From Gnetum montanum (taxonomy: Eukaryota > Streptophyta > Gnetopsida > Gnetales > Gnetaceae): a DNA stretch of 62,526 bases. The stretch's first letter is position 1. Each line of letters starts with the position of its first letter. Of the stretch, positions 20,440 to 33,189 are shown piece by piece. The notes beneath the pieces were generated by a model. The model had not been told where the DNA came from, made no database searches, and worked only from the letters and a program-made list of their open reading frames with translations. The position numbers and the translations under genes were made by a program. The stretch covers positions 8,038 through 70,563 of the forward strand of contig MNCI01007937.1 in assembly GCA_015680685.1 (NCBI GenBank), read 5' to 3'.

Positions 20440-22405
20440 TATGGATCTTACTACCTATAAGGGCACTATTACCTTAGTGCTAGCATCCCCCACAACTATG
20501 GGTGTTGCCACTAATGATACTACTCATATGGTTGTGGTGGAGCTCCACTTGGATAGTAAGCTTCTTGTTGCTAGTGGAACTACCTTCTTACTGGCTTAGG
20601 ATTTAGAGTGTACACCTCAGATTTTTGCAAGTGTGACATAACAGGGCAACATCTCTTAGGTTGTTCATATTGGTATACTACAATCATAATCTAATTCTGA
20701 CTCCACAACCTCTTCTACTACAACAACTTTGCCCTTACCCCTTTGGTAGGCATGTTGAGATTCCTTTCTTCTTTTGCAATCATGATCACTACCTTGCTCT
20801 TTGGATTTCTTTGTAATTTTCAGAGTTGTTTGAAACTTTTCATTCAAAGATTCCCATATTTTATCCACCTTGGCTAAAATTTTTGAAACAAAATTTTGAA
20901 TTGGCAAGGTTCTTTGCTGCACCACTTCATCAAGTGGTCCCCGCCCCCCCCTCATTGTCACAAAATTAGACCTCCCTTTTTTTGATGGAAGAGTCCTAGT
21001 TATATTTTCTTAGCACTTTCTCATTACCTCAATTTTCTTTTGCAATCGGCTCAATCAGCCTTTAGATCTGATGGGCTCTAAGTTTTGATAGTCTCCCTTG
21101 AGCATAGACCCCAAGAGCTCTTCTTGTTTTTGATTGAAGCCCATCTATGATATGGCGAAGCTGCTCCCATTGAGAATAACCATGACTAGGATATTTGTGC
21201 AAAAGGGAATAATACCTACCCATGACTACATCCAAGGGTTCATGTGTTTCTTGTTACTAGCCTTGGATTTTCTTTCTCAAGTTGGACACTCAAAAGTACA
21301 TCTAATATTTGTCATTGAACAACTCAAGCATTGTACTCTATCTTTGAATTGATTCCAACTTCAAAGAGAGGTACCAACTTTCACATTCTTTTATGAGTGT
21401 CTTGGGAAATAGCTTAAGTTTTTACTAGTCATTCTCTATGTTTTGCAAGGCATAGGCATTCTGAGAGGCCTGAACATGGATCTATGGATCTAAGTTATAT
21501 TCCCCCTCAAATATGGGCATATTGTTCATATCCAACCTCTTGATTCTACTATATTTCACATGCTTGGTTGGAATTTTGATTTCCTCTGTGATGTTTAGCA
21601 TGCTTTGAGTTGCAAGAAAGGGCTCATCATCATCATGATTTCGATGACATCTATGATGTTCTCTGTTACCCCTCCATTCATTACAGGGCCTACGATCATT
21701 GTTGTCCCATCATTCACCTCCATCATGGTTTCTTCCTTTACAGTTTTGGTCAGATTCAAAGGAGAAAGAAGAAGATGCAGATGAAGAGGACAAAGAGGAG
21801 GAGGACTGCCACCACCATGATGTCTACCACCTTCTGTTTGCTTGTCATGACCATGATCATTAGGTTTATCATCATCATGATGCTTGCCCAAGCCCCTTCC
21901 ATAACTACCACTTTTGCCTGAATCAGGATTGTTAATAGTGGATTGTAGGTTTTGGTTTAAGCCCCCTTCACCAAAGTCAAGTAGTGGAGAATCTTCATGT
22001 TGAGAACCCCTCGAGGGAGGATCCTCATTATTATTTTTAGTTTAGCAGGAACAAGGGGTCAATTAACCATTTTCCCTTCGTAGCTTCATGGTGCTTCTCT
22101 TGGTGTTGATCTCTTTTGTGTTTTGTTTTAGTGGGATAGTAGTTGTGATAGTTATGATCTTGCACAATGTATTCTTCGTGGAGATCCTAGATGCCAAACT
22201 TCTTAAGAGTTTGGAGCCGCATCCTAGGAACATATTGGTTGGGTGGTAACACAACATTTCCCTCCATATCTCTCCATTGTAGTTGTTCATCTTGGTGCAT
22301 GATGAAGATGAAATCAGGCACAAACTTAGTTGGACGAGTATACACCACTTTGAATTCTTGGGGCACTCATGGTTTTGATTCATCATGCCTGTGAGAAGAA
22401 GACAT
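20440..22405 (-). pseudogene. gag: E2 gag relic
   Basis: Starts at an ATG at 22405 (MSSSHRHDESKP) and runs in shifting frames: VPDFIFIMHQDEQLQWRD near 22290, Gag-core pieces at 21100-21560 matching HEPLD and the helical GLQ...RRALG region, then a basic helical stretch at 20665-20961 (NEKFQTTLKITKKSKEQGSD) homologous to 47700-47900 of element A. A Pro/Tyr/Gln-rich tail including PYGYYVQQPMSP is also shared with A. Decayed throughout. Confidence 0.65.
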
Positions 22406-22544
22406 TTTTACTTAGAAGAAAAATAACCATGTGCTTTAATTATAATCATCATTATTATTTGAATGATTGTGACTTTAGGATTCATTCCAATGATCTTAAA
22501 TAATTTCCACTAAGTCCTAGATAGTGCACATCACTAACTAAAAG

Positions 22545-22562
22545 TCCTCAGCAATGGTGCCA
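22545..22562 (-). other. Primer binding site of E2 (tRNA-Asp type, diverged)
   Basis: On minus it reads TGGCACCATTGCTGAGGA, which keeps most of the tRNA-Asp complement with several substitutions. It begins one base from the LTR end at 22564. Confidence 0.65.
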
Positions 22563-22563
22563 A

Positions 22564-23463
22564 TGATGAGCAGTGAGTAGACCTAACGTCCAACCATACG
22601 AATCATAAGCGTTATGCACAATCCAATTGAATTCGAAGGACTTCTAGGTTTTAATGTACACTAGTCTAGGAGGTGAATCAAATGTTGCAATTGTTGTCTT
22701 CCTAGCTATACTTGTGAGTACAAGGGTATGGTCAAGTATAACTGAGACATATGATTTTTATTATTTTTATCTTTCTATGTTCTAAGTCGCCTAAGAATAA
22801 AGAATAAAGAATAAGGTAATTAATTACTAAATTAACCTAATCAAGCTAACACTTAACTAATCCTAACATAAGCATTTGTTCTCACTTGTCGTACACATCT
22901 TGAACACGTATAATGCTACTGGGCTACCAAACGTTAAGCATTACTGAGATTACCAAGCATTACACGTATGCTCGAAGTGGTCGTACTTATGTATTTTACT
23001 TAATCACTATTTTATCTAGCTTAATTAATGAATTACTTATTTACTTAAAACATTAAATGAAATTGCTTAAAATATTAAATTCTTAAAGGAAATAATTAAT
23101 CTATTTTAAAGTGTTGCCAAATTTATTAGAAAGCTTGTCTTTATTACCACACACATTGTAGTGCTCCAGTAAAATAGTTCTTGAATAAAGATTCATATAC
23201 TCTTTGACTCCTATTGTGGGTACTTAGAAAATATTCTAACTTTTAAGAGAAAAAATTGCTAGAGCTTCACTACAACTATGAAAACTTATGCTATAAATGG
23301 ATGGTGCACATCTATAGGCAAAAATAGTGTGTCCTGTTAATGGGTACAAGTCAATGTGTTAAACCCTACATCGATGAGATCACGTCAACATGATCCCATC
23401 GACAGGGTGGCATTAATGGCATCCTATTGATGCGGCCAAACCATGATGCCTTATTAGGTTGCA
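22564..23463 (-). repeat. E2 5' LTR (900 bp)
   Basis: Direct repeat of 15302-16199, nearly equal in length. Minus-strand ends are TGCAACC and CTCATCA. Carries AATAAA on minus in the region expected for the R end. Diverged from its partner by substitutions and small gaps. Confidence 0.8.
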
Positions 23464-24081
23464 TGTTGATGAACAATAGTAGAAGAAGAAGCCTACTAGG
23501 AAGAAAGAGTTGAGAAATAAAGCCTATCTAACTAATTGTAAATACAAGCCTATCCAAGATGAAGATTACTCTAGGTGAATTGGTGAAGAGGATCACTAGC
23601 AGTAGCCTCAATGCCATCTAAGATATAGAATTGTTTCTCAAAGTTTGATCATGATTGATACTTGCAAAGAGGGAGTTGAAAAAAAACTCCTGCTAGCTTA
23701 TCATGAGAGTATTTTATCATGAGAGAAGGAAGAATTGCGACAACTTTAAATTAAACAGACATGGAAGGGTCCTTGTGATCCGGAGAAGAGAACCCAAGAA
23801 ACTTTGTAGCTAGAATCAGAACCACATTGAATGATTTTATCTTTCTAGAAAGCTAAAAGAAGAATGAATACTCCACCTTTTCCACACTCATGAGAAGTAG
23901 TAAGGACTATAGAGTGGGGAAGAAACCAATGGGCTAAAAGAGATAAGTGGTTGGCTGAAATCTTGATTTCTTGAAAGAGAACAAAGTCAAAAGTGATATA
24001 TGAACTAGAGAGAAAGTTGCTTACATGTTTATGTCGAAGCCTATCAGTTAGGCCTTGGACATTCCAAGATAGGAGATTCAT
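23464..24081 (-). pseudogene. LINE ORF2 endonuclease (N-terminal part)
   Basis: ORF2 begins MNLLSWNVQGLTDRLRH at 24081, the typical start of plant L1 apurinic-type endonucleases (MN.LSWN.RGL), followed by FVLFQEIKI with the catalytic QE (normally QET). Towards E2, degraded FTWSN-like and DRLYFS-like words match the C-terminal half of the domain. The domain is completed at 15135-15301, across E2. Frameshifts make it inactive. Confidence 0.75.
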
Positions 24082-24148
24082 TGGAAGGCGGAGGATGTTT
24101 CTAATGAGAGGACATCAAAAGATTATGGGTTCAAAGGATGAACATCTA

Positions 24149-25250
24149 TTATTTGTGAAAGAATAGTAAAGGAGTTACTTGTAGTGACAGGTAAATCAAG
24201 AGAGTTTGTGGGGGGAGAAGAAAAAGGTGGAGTTGTAGTGGAGGATGTTTTAGCTCTTTTCCTTCCGCCCCCTTTACCAACTCATCACTTAAAATTGAAT
24301 TCTTGAACAAATTTGAATGGATGACTAGTGCTTTCGAAGTAATCTTTACAAGAGAACTAGATTGGAGCACTTGTGACTTAGAGGGGTTGAATGAGAAGGA
24401 AGGTTTTAAAGGATTTTTTTTTTTGAAGAGGTTCCAAACTTGAAAGTTTTAGGGTAGGATTCAGGAGTGGGTGCAGAATGGGTTTTTGGAAGGTTGGCTG
24501 CTTGTTTTTTCCTTGGCTAAAAAAGGACATGCAAAGATATGGTGCTTAGCCTTATGGTAGTAGCTACAGTAATTTGGGAGATAAAAGAAGTAAAATTTTT
24601 GAGTAAAAAGTTTCCCTCTATTTTCAAGGATTAAAGAGTTCTTTCTATAAGAGGTATCGAGTTTAATACAATAATGAAAAAACTGAGTGCCATTAACCTC
24701 AACATCATGTTTGGAGATGATACAGCCAAGGGTACTCACTATGTCCCTCTTCATGGAAAAAAAGATTAACAAAATGTTTGGCAACTCCACATAACAAGGG
24801 ATAACATTGTAAGCTAGGTTATTAATGTCAAAGTCAAATTTCCAAGCATGTGCAATGAAGGTAGCATTGCATGTTGGAAAAATTTGAATTGAAAGAGCTT
24901 TCTAAACATGAGAAGCCTTAGAGAGTTTATCTAGAATAAAGTTACGGGTATAATAATGAGTGTGTGAAACATGAATACCATGGAACTATAGGATATTTTT
25001 AATTTGAAAATTAATACTCAACAAAAGGGGTAGAAAGCTCATTATCTAAAGAAAGATGAACTGTGTAGAGAAGTCTTTAGAAACAATTTCAAAAATGTCA
25101 TCGGGAAGGAGAAAATCGATAGAAAGAGAGTTAGAGGAACTTTCATAAATAGAAGGAGCAGAAGCATCAGGAAATTCATCCATGCCTACATAAGGAAGAA
25201 ATCCTCCCCTCCACCCCAAGCCACTAGCACAGTGAGTAAAGATCTACACC
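24149..25250 (-). pseudogene. LINE ORF1 (DUF4283/zinc-knuckle type)
   Basis: Broken frames on minus include VELPNILLIFFSMKRDIVST and DVEVNGTQFFHYCIKLD, then NYCSYYHKAKHHIFACP. Plant L1 ORF1 proteins have this order: a DUF4283-like RNA-binding region followed by a CCHC knuckle. Here the second knuckle Cys is replaced by Tyr (C-S-Y-Y). Likely an RNA-chaperone/particle protein in origin, now dead. Confidence 0.6.
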
Positions 25251-26016
25251 ATTGCATAAGCAACTAAGAACTACAATGCCCATGTAAATCGACACAGCCT
25301 CCTCGCCATTGCAATGCAGGTCCACATAGTAGCTACATAGAGCTGCCTAGCCACTGCACAACATTGCTTGACAAAAATACCCGCAACCACAATAAAGAAT
25401 GCCATGAAATGTTGCCACCATAAACCCCAAATGTAGAGTGAGGTAGGGCATCTAGCAACAACAATGTAGGAAGGCACATAGTGCAAACACCAAACAACAT
25501 GGCAGGAAGAGGATTTTTTCCAACTGAGAAATAAACACAACTGTAGTAGCAAGAAATTATGAATGGGGGTGATAGTGCTAAAAAAAAATTGCGACAACTT
25601 CCACCAGAGATAGGGGGAGTTGGAGCAACCCCTGGTGGCATCAATGCTCGCCATGGAGAGTAGGAATGCCCAACAATGAAGCATTGCAACAAGGAAGGTT
25701 CCAATAGTCACTAGAGAAGGATAGACATGTTTTTGATGTACCTCTCACCATTCTTTATTATGATAACACATTGCTACCTTTTAGTCTACTGACCATTTTG
25801 TAAAGTTAATCATCTTATTGGTTAGAATAAATTCAAGAATTTTTTTTAACATTTTATTGCTTAAAGAATTAACTTTTTAGTTTTTAAATATTGATTACAT
25901 CTAATGTTTTTGGTTTACTCAGGACATGTTGTAGGCCTATGCAACGATACTTTGGATAACAAAGTTAAAGAGTTCAATTTTTAACTTTTGGTAAGATAGT
26001 ATTCATTGCACCAAAG

Positions 26017-26190
26017 GGTGTAATGTAATGGTTAAGATACTTATCTTTCATAATGGGAGGTTGTGGGTTGTAATTCTCACTTCACTTATGAGTGTATCTA
26101 TAGTGAAGTAGCTTTACAATAGTGTCTTATCTATCCTATTGTCATTAGCCCACATTTTTTATAGTGGGTTACATATATCTATTTATTCTA
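26017..26190 (+). repeat. SINE-like tRNA-derived sequence
   Basis: GGGTGTAATGTAATGGTTAAG resembles a tRNA 5' half with A box, and GGGTTGTAATTCTCAC about 35 bases later resembles a degenerate B box; a non-tRNA body follows. It is not a tRNA gene, because the B box and acceptor pairing are lost. Confidence 0.4.
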
Positions 26191-28773
26191 TTCTCTTTTA
26201 AGGGTTGTGTTACTAGCCTAAATTTCTATATGTTCTAAAAAGTATAATATTGGTAGGTGTTGTAGTGCTTTCGAATTTAGCTTGCATGACCTAATAATTT
26301 GATCAACTTTAAAATAGAAATATATCTAATAATATTCTATTCTCTTTAAAGGGTTGTGTTAGTAACACAAGCTTCTATGTGCTCTAAAAAAGAACAATAT
26401 TAGTAGGTGTTTATTACATCCCTTCCAGACACATTAGGTATGGCTGTATGATTATGATTCATACATTACATGTGATGTCTCAGTGGGTTATTGGGGATGA
26501 CTTAGCTTATTGTAATTGCACTTTATATGTTATGATTATGATGTCTTTACATGTTTAACTAACATGATTATGTACACTAGCCCTATGTGATGTGTTAGAC
26601 AGGTGATGTTGTGGTAGTGATGTTGGGTTGGGGTACAAAAGCACATATTCGATATGTATTTATGCTGTATGGGTGATTTTAGTATTTAGGCATTTGAATT
26701 ATAACATGATGTTGTGTGATGCTTGGGTGTGTTTTTGGCATATGAATGTGTAAAACATTTGATAAGGATCTCATAGGTTCAAATGGATTTTAATTTGGAG
26801 TCTTAGTGTGATTGTTATGCATGTTTGAAATGCAAGGTATTAGTTGAGGGAGCGATAAAAGAAATAAGCTTATAAAAAATTATTTTAAAAATACAAAAAA
26901 AGAAGAAAAAAGTAACTAAGAATATATTTTGCACATGATGTGTGATGCAGGAAGGGAGTAAGTTACTTTGTTTTGTTAAAAAAAAACATATGCTTTATGT
27001 ATAGTTCTTTTATGTTTTATGTTTTTATGTTTTTATGTTTGTGTTATAAGCACCGCCTTCTATATACTTGTTATTGAGTTTTGGGTTTCTGTAAACAAAA
27101 ATTGATTTTACACTTATTCTCTTTCATCTTTCCTTGTTTCATCCTTTTCTAGAATTTTGAGCTTTGTGGACTATTTTTGCTTATTTAAAACTTGGATTTG
27201 GAATTGCGGTGGTTGTATCTACATGGGTGCAAAAATTTCTTTGGAGTAAAATGGTATCCTATTGGATTTTTAAGTATTTTTCACTTATTTTTAACTTTTT
27301 GCTGCAACAATTTTAATTGGTGGCTTGTTTTTACCTTTTCCCTATATTTTTTTTACTAGATTAGTGTATATGATCATGCAATGTGGGCATGAGGAGTGAA
27401 CAGTTAAAAGATTGAGCTTGGACATGTTGTTTTGCAAATTTGTTGAAATTTTACAATTTTGACTATGAATTATTTATTAATATATATGTGATGTATGGTA
27501 TGTTTGTAATATTATATTTTAGGGGCCTATTATGGCATGGGAGTTTCTAAGAGTTTCAATTATCATTGGCTATAATTAAATATTATTAATTCTTATTTTA
27601 TTAATCAAACTCTGAATGTGCATTACTTCACTTCCAAGAGTCTGATTTAGGTGAAATTAGTGTCGTTGGGATCATCTTGGGATGAACTTCCTAATCATGG
27701 AATTGGTTCACTTTGGAAATATATCATTTTGAGAGTTATTATAGTGGTCATTTTTGTGGAATTTTATGTAGTTCAAGAAATATGGTTGTGGCACAAAATT
27801 TTATTTTGTCGAATCGTGGTATTGTCTTCATGGAATGAATGTGACTATTAGGTATGAATATATGTGATCATGTTATGTTTGTTTTGGATGTGTTGTGCTT
27901 GTGGCATGTATTGGCTTAAGCTAACCTTGACTTGTACATTTTTTCCGCAATGACGCTTGTAATAGTCATTGGTGGGTGGTGCTAGCATTAGAGTGTAGAC
28001 TGGTTGGTGATGAGGTCCCCTGGAGGTGGTTGTGAATTGACTCTCACTATGATGCATCAGTGAGGCTCCTATCTTAGGCCTCATCCTAAGAGTGGGAGAG
28101 CATAGGTGTGTTCATTCCTACAATTGGTACATGGCATAGGTGTATACATCCCAATAGCTAGTCCTCCAAAAGGTTAGTGGTTGCAGGTTATAGGTTGATG
28201 GACCCTAGCACCAATTGGATAAATAAAAGACTAATAAAAGACCTGCAAGAAATGGTTATTTATGAGTACTCATGGAAACATTTCACATGCTACACTAAGT
28301 GTGGATATGTTAGTGACAACATGGGCTACATGTATGATAGTATTAATTTGTGAGTCATGACATTAATTACATATATATTATGATTGGATTATAATAATGT
28401 GGGTTATGGCTTGTTTAATGGTGTGGAGTAGGTATGATGGCATGTGCATGATAGTGGAAGTGCATGTGATGTGGTGTAACAGATATATGATAGATTCTGT
28501 TGGACAGTGATTTTTTTTTTGTGATTGTATGATAGTCATCTATTCTCTTTGATAATGATTATTCCAGTGTTATGTACAATAAGGTTTGTGTACATGTGTT
28601 GCTCTTAGCATGCATAAGATTAATAGTTGATGCAGGTTGCTTTGTATCCCACTTCTCTCCTCTAGTCTAGTAGTTGTCGACCATCTAGTAGGGGAAGTGT
28701 AAAGGCTTCTCACTTAGTTTTATACTAACCTTATTTAATTATAGGTGGAAGTTGCATGAGCACAAATAAGCAT

Positions 28774-28791
28774 AGAGAGAGAGAGAGAGAG
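28774..28791. repeat. (AG)9 microsatellite
   Basis: Nine perfect AG repeats within AT-rich unassigned DNA. Confidence 0.9.
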
Positions 28792-29789
28792 TAGAGGAGG
28801 GAAAAATCTTTAGGGATTGTTTAATGTATATTTCCATGTACAATAGTATGAACTCTTTATATTTGTATAAAACTCTGTATACTCTTATATATGTGATGAT
28901 GATGTTTATGTATTTTTGAATCTTATGAGAGTTGTACAGATTTTGGTTTATGTAGAGACATGTAGTTATTAATTGAAATATATGCTTAGTCTTTGGTTAG
29001 GCATGAAATTTTTGTGCAGTTTGAACTTCCATAATATATGTATTGAGTGACTTATTCTTAATGTATTTTTACACATCCTTAGCTCTTAGTTTATCATGCT
29101 TCCATTGTGTTATTATTAGTGATCATAGGCATCACCCTATCCTAGCTAGGTACAGTAGGATGAGTGTTGGAGTTAGAATTCTTGGTTGGTAGAATGGGAA
29201 AATTGAAACATCCAAGAATCAAAATAGTCTTAACCCTGAATTCCAAGGGCCTTCAAAAAATGGGATTCAGGGTTCCCTGAATGGTCTTGCTGATCATCCA
29301 AGAACTTAGAGAATGTGAAATAGCAATGGTTGTGAAAATGCAAATGTATTCGTAGGTGAAATTAGAAATGAAAATAGAATTGGAGTTATAGAAATAAATG
29401 CAAAAATGGAGATAGAAACCAAAAATTGCACAGCATGAACAATCAAATCTAGATAAAAACATAAAAGAATTGGGTTCACAATGTACATATATATGCCCAA
29501 GGACATAGGAAGTTGCTTGCTAAAGTTTGAAGTCCATTGGAGAACGCTGCCTCCATGATCCAGTTTCTTCCTAGCTTCGACTTGCTACAGCTTTTCGTTG
29601 GTTTCCACTAGACCTGTAAAGTGGAAATGGGAATGGGTTTACACTTTTATTGCAATGGCAATTACGTGGGAGTGTCTACGTCCAATGTAGTGCTAATTTC
29701 TGCTACTGTAAGTGTAGTTGGGTTACAAGAGTTATAATGGGCTTCGGGTGATGGAGAAATGGGAAATGTTGTTGCTATCAAAAGGTTAT

Positions 29790-30640
29790 GAAAATGCAAA
29801 AGTGCTTGAAATATTGTATAGGATGTCAAAATTTGAAAATTTGATACTGTTTTATGGTGTTCACGTTGGCTATTTATAGGTTTAGGATTTTCATTTTTGG
29901 AACTACCATTGATTGTTAATAGATTGACGTTGATTGTGATTTGTAATGGTTACTACTGTTAACATAGTTGGTCAACTATTGCCAGCATAGTCTACTAACT
30001 ACTATCAACATAGTTACTATTTTTGGTAAGTCTAGAATGGACTACACCTACAAAACCCATCCATTTACTATAAATAGTAAACATGATTCTGTGACTACAC
30101 TGGAGGTGTTAGAAATGGAAAAAGTGGTAGAAAAAATAGAAAGGTGAATGGAAACTATAGAAGTAGTGAATCTCATTGGAAAGTGTCATGCCTGGTGGTG
30201 GAGAATGCTATCTACACTTATTGTTTTTGACTTGGAATGACTATACTAGATGTTGTTGGAAAACTAGAAATTCTAACAATCCCAACATTGCACCTCTACT
30301 GGGTCTTGGTGGTGGCTACACTAGTTGTAGTTACTGTGACCACTGAAAGTGTAGTTCCAGTGACTATTGAAAATTTGTCCAGTGTACCCCTACCAAAACC
30401 CATGAAAATGTTGTTTTTGGCCATTCCAAAGGTGTTTTTAGCCTTCCCAAGCCTAGATATGAACATAGGATACCTATTTCTAATGGAAAAAAGAAAGGAA
30501 ATAATAAATTTTGAAGCATTTTTTTTTTTTTGGCTTCAAAAAGTTGAAGTATGCAAGATTGTAGTTCATGGACTACATATCTCACATTTACAATGAGTCT
30601 TTGTCCTAAGTTAGAAAATGAAGGTTGCAACATGAAATTT
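29790..30640 (-). repeat. E3 3' LTR (approximate bounds)
   Basis: Matches 44050-44891 along about 800 bp, including the TATTTATAGGTTTAG region (TATA box on minus), the palindrome-like TTTACTATAAATAGTAAAC near 30067-30085, and the ACTAC/GTAGT-rich stretches. The right edge is set by a polypurine tract at about 30655-30672. The left edge is where similarity fades and may extend further left. Confidence 0.7.
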
Positions 30641-30654
30641 TAGTGGTGTTTCAT

Positions 30655-30672
30655 TGGCCCCTCTTTTTTTGA
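30655..30672 (-). other. E3 polypurine tract
   Basis: On minus the sequence AAAAAAAGAGGGGCCAATG lies just upstream of the 3' LTR. A purine run in this position primes plus-strand DNA synthesis in LTR elements. Confidence 0.5.
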
Positions 30673-31091
30673 TGTCTAGAGGATTAACCTAAGAGACATT
30701 AACAAAGAATACAAAACATCACCGCAAGTCCATCACTAACGTTTCCTCTCCATGATTGATCTAGTAGTGTGAAACCATGCCCAAGAGTCCTTGTGATGAT
30801 GAGATAAGGTTATGATGAGGAAATAGCAAAGAGGTCATCAAAAGATGGTTATGAGGGCTAACAATGCATTTCAAAAGTTGTCATCATGGCTATAGCATGG
30901 TACTGACATGTTTTGAAGTGTTGATCATTGAACAAATGCATTTGAGGGCCAAATCACATCTCTCCAAGGTTTCGATCGTTAGGATTTGAGGCTTCATTAG
31001 CCATCTGGCTTTTTGGCGGTTTGCTTTTCCTTATTTTTTTTCATGGGGTGAGACCTCCATTGGGTTTCACTACTAAGGCCTATTTGATATA

Positions 31092-31311
31092 GTTTTCCCA
31101 TTGAGTGAGTTGTGTTACATTCAATGGACTTAGTGGTTTTTCCATCAAGTGAAATTCATTACGCTCAATGGACTTAATGGTTTTCTCATCAAGTGAGATG
31201 TGTTATACATGATGGACTTAATGGTTTTCACACCAAACAAGATGTGTTATGTTTGGTGGACTTAGCACCTTCCCACTGAATGAAGTGTGTTACATTCAAG
31301 TGGACTTGAGG
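31092..31311. repeat. 44-bp tandem repeat, five units, in E3 3' region
   Basis: Units start at 31092, 31136, 31180, 31224 and 31268, exactly 44 bp apart, each with GTTTT(C/T)CCA-like start and ATGGACTTA-like end. They lie between integrase and the 3' LTR, where Tat-lineage elements carry hypervariable tandem repeats. Confidence 0.85.
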
Positions 31312-31664
31312 ATGGAGCATGATAGAGAGATATCATATGGCTATGGTGTGTGAGTGACAAACATAGGTCAACATTGTCCTTTAAGGTATAAAAGGTTATA
31401 CGGGGTTGGGATCAAGGAGTGGTGCTAGATGGAGGGTAAATGGTACAAGCACTCTTAACAAACTTACCAAATCTTGTACATCAAGGTTGTGTAGTGACTT
31501 GCTGCCATAATTAGGTGCACCTTTACAATGGTCCAAGGCTTCATCATGCAAACACAACTCTAAGAGGATAAGAAAACCAAGCAAAGAAATCATGTTGTCA
31601 CAATGAAATACATAAGGCCATGTAGAATAGGGTAGTAGATCTAGTCATGAAAGATCATTGGTAT

Positions 31665-31790
31665 TGCTAGTTTAAGGTCCTAATAAGTTGTGGTGCCCAT
31701 GTAAGGTCTTAGTAGATCATGGTGCTAATTTAAGGCCTCAAAAAGCCATGGTTCCACCAGTTTTAGGCGCTAGAGAACCATAGAAATTTC
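31665..31790. repeat. Short tandem repeats in E3 3' region
   Basis: Three to four diverged units of roughly 30-38 bp around the words TTTAAGG(C/T)C and CATGGT. Similar words recur at 39910-39960, downstream of the plus-strand gene. Confidence 0.5.
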
Positions 31791-31809
31791 TTGTTAGTTA
31801 TTGTAAGCT

Positions 31810-32990
31810 ACATGTAATATGGTTTTAGATAGGAGTGATTGACCGAATTGGCCAACTCATTCCCATCCATGTCTGCTATCTTGAATGCTTTATTACCATA
31901 GGCCTTAGTGACAAGGAAAGACCCTTCCCAATTGGTTGAGAATTTATCTGCATGCTCATAGATGGCTTTGAGGACTAGGTCACCTTCCTTGATCTTTCAC
32001 ATGGTCAAGTTATGGCGGTGCTACTGTTTCTACCTCTCTTGTTATTATTCGATATGAGGAAGCACTTGTGTATGTTGCTCCTCCACCGAATCTAATGTCA
32101 CTATCCACAACTCCTTGTTTTGTTCATCGTTGATGAATTTAGTCAAGGCTACTTAGAGTGATGACACCTGCAATTCAAGAGGTAAAAGAGCCCTAGAACC
32201 ATAAACCATGTTATAAGGGATTACACTAGTTGCTATGCAATAGTTCATTCTATAGGCCCATAGTGCATGGACAAGCTACTCATGCCATTTGCGCTTGCTA
32301 TTTTTGAGCATTTTCTTGAGCAAGTTAATGATGGCCTTGTTGCTTGCTTCTACTTGTTCATTAGCTTAATAGTAATAAGGCAACAAGAAAGAATGCTTAA
32401 TGCCTAGGTCCATTGTTTATAACTATGATCATGGGTATGCTAAAATAAACTACAATGTTATCCAAGATAAATTTGTAGACTTGTTTAGATGTAGTCTTCC
32501 GTAAGAGAATAGCTTCAACCCACTTAGTAAAGTATTCAGTTGTAGTAATGATGAAGCTATACCCTGCGGAAGACTTAGGCATTATAGGTATAATAAATCC
32601 AATTCCCATCATTAAAATGGCCAAGTTACCTAAGTGGTATGCAACTCAATCAATGGTATGTGTATGAGGTTGCTATGGCGTTGGCATGTGTCATAGTGCT
32701 TAACCTTCTACAAGTAGTCACCTTCCATATGGGGCCAGTAATAGCCCAACCATCTAATCTTAGTGGTCATGGCTCTAGGTCCTATATGTCCCTCATAGAC
32801 ACCTTCATGAACCTCCTCTATGATTGTTCTAACTTTGGTTTTACCTAAGCACTTTAGCAACACACCATTGTAGAATTGTTGACATAATGTGTTATCACTT
32901 ATGATGACATACTACTTCGATCAATTATGTACAATGTCCCGTTGAGTAGTAGTTAGGCCTTATGAGGATCCATCATGCAGAAGGTAAAAT
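31810..32990 (-). pseudogene. pol: E3 integrase relic
   Basis: Right to left on minus: a zinc-binding N-terminal region (KIRWLGYYWPHM, degraded Cys pair), the core with ITTTEYFTKWVEAILLRKTT at 32397-32624 and INNGPRH (family TDNGPQF, first Asp lost to Asn), then ANE.VEASNKAIINLLKKML, WHE..VHALWAYRMN and the C-terminal KEGDLVLK. This is the Tat/Athila-type integrase in the expected order. Stops and frame changes are frequent. Confidence 0.75.
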
Positions 32991-33189
32991 TTGATATCAT
33001 CATACCACTCCCAAGGAGGAGCGGTATGAAAAAAAGCTATAAAGGTATCCTTATAGCTCTGCGTGATGGATGTAGCACAGTCCACAATTCATGTGGGCAA
33101 CTTACTAAACACATCTAGCATAACATTAAGGGCTAGTGTTGTGATGGCATCAATTATGATATTCTCATTATGGGGTATATGCTAGATAT

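Larger units (their letters stand above)
15302..23463 (-). mobile_element. E2: minus-strand Athila/Tat-like Gypsy element, internally deleted
   Basis: An 8.2-kb element bounded by LTRs 15302-16199 and 22564-23463. A tRNA-Asp-like primer site sits next to the right LTR. Internally, in minus order, are gag, protease, the N-terminal edge of RT and an accessory coiled-coil region; most of pol is absent and all frames are broken. No target duplication was found: the left flank is GGCTA, the right flank TGTTG. LINE endonuclease sequence flanks it on both sides. It is related to the E0 family in gag and in its LTR end CTCATCA. Confidence 0.75.
23464..25735 (-). mobile_element. LINE, block 3: 5' end, ORF1 and endonuclease start
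   Basis: The 5' portion of the same LINE, right of E2. In minus order it holds a divergent 5' segment (25271-25711), ORF1 with a nucleic-acid-binding region (24461-25250), and the ORF2 start (24081). With blocks 1 and 2 it sums to roughly 5.5 kb, a reasonable near-full length for a plant L1. The 5' edge near 25735 is approximate. Confidence 0.7.
25736..29160. other. Unassigned AT-rich interval
   Basis: No protein domain was recognised in 3.4 kb. It contains a SINE-like head near 26017, a diverged direct repeat of about 80 bp (26190-26270 and 26334-26410), and an (AG)9 microsatellite at 28774-28791. The word TTATTACATCCC near 26410 and its long non-coding run are compatible with an old long Gypsy LTR, but no partner or boundary was found. 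Confidence 0.3.

Noticed and set aside
25271-25711. Two overlapping minus ORFs of 123-146 codons as an independent gene
   Set aside because: They sit at the LINE 5' end and have no recognisable motif; treated as part of the LINE leader.
26017-26090. Functional tRNA gene
   Set aside because: Box B is degenerate and no acceptor stem pairs; a SINE head fits better.
26410-29165. Long solo LTR of a chromovirus
   Set aside because: A TTACATCCC-like start was seen, but no matching end, target duplication or second copy was found.
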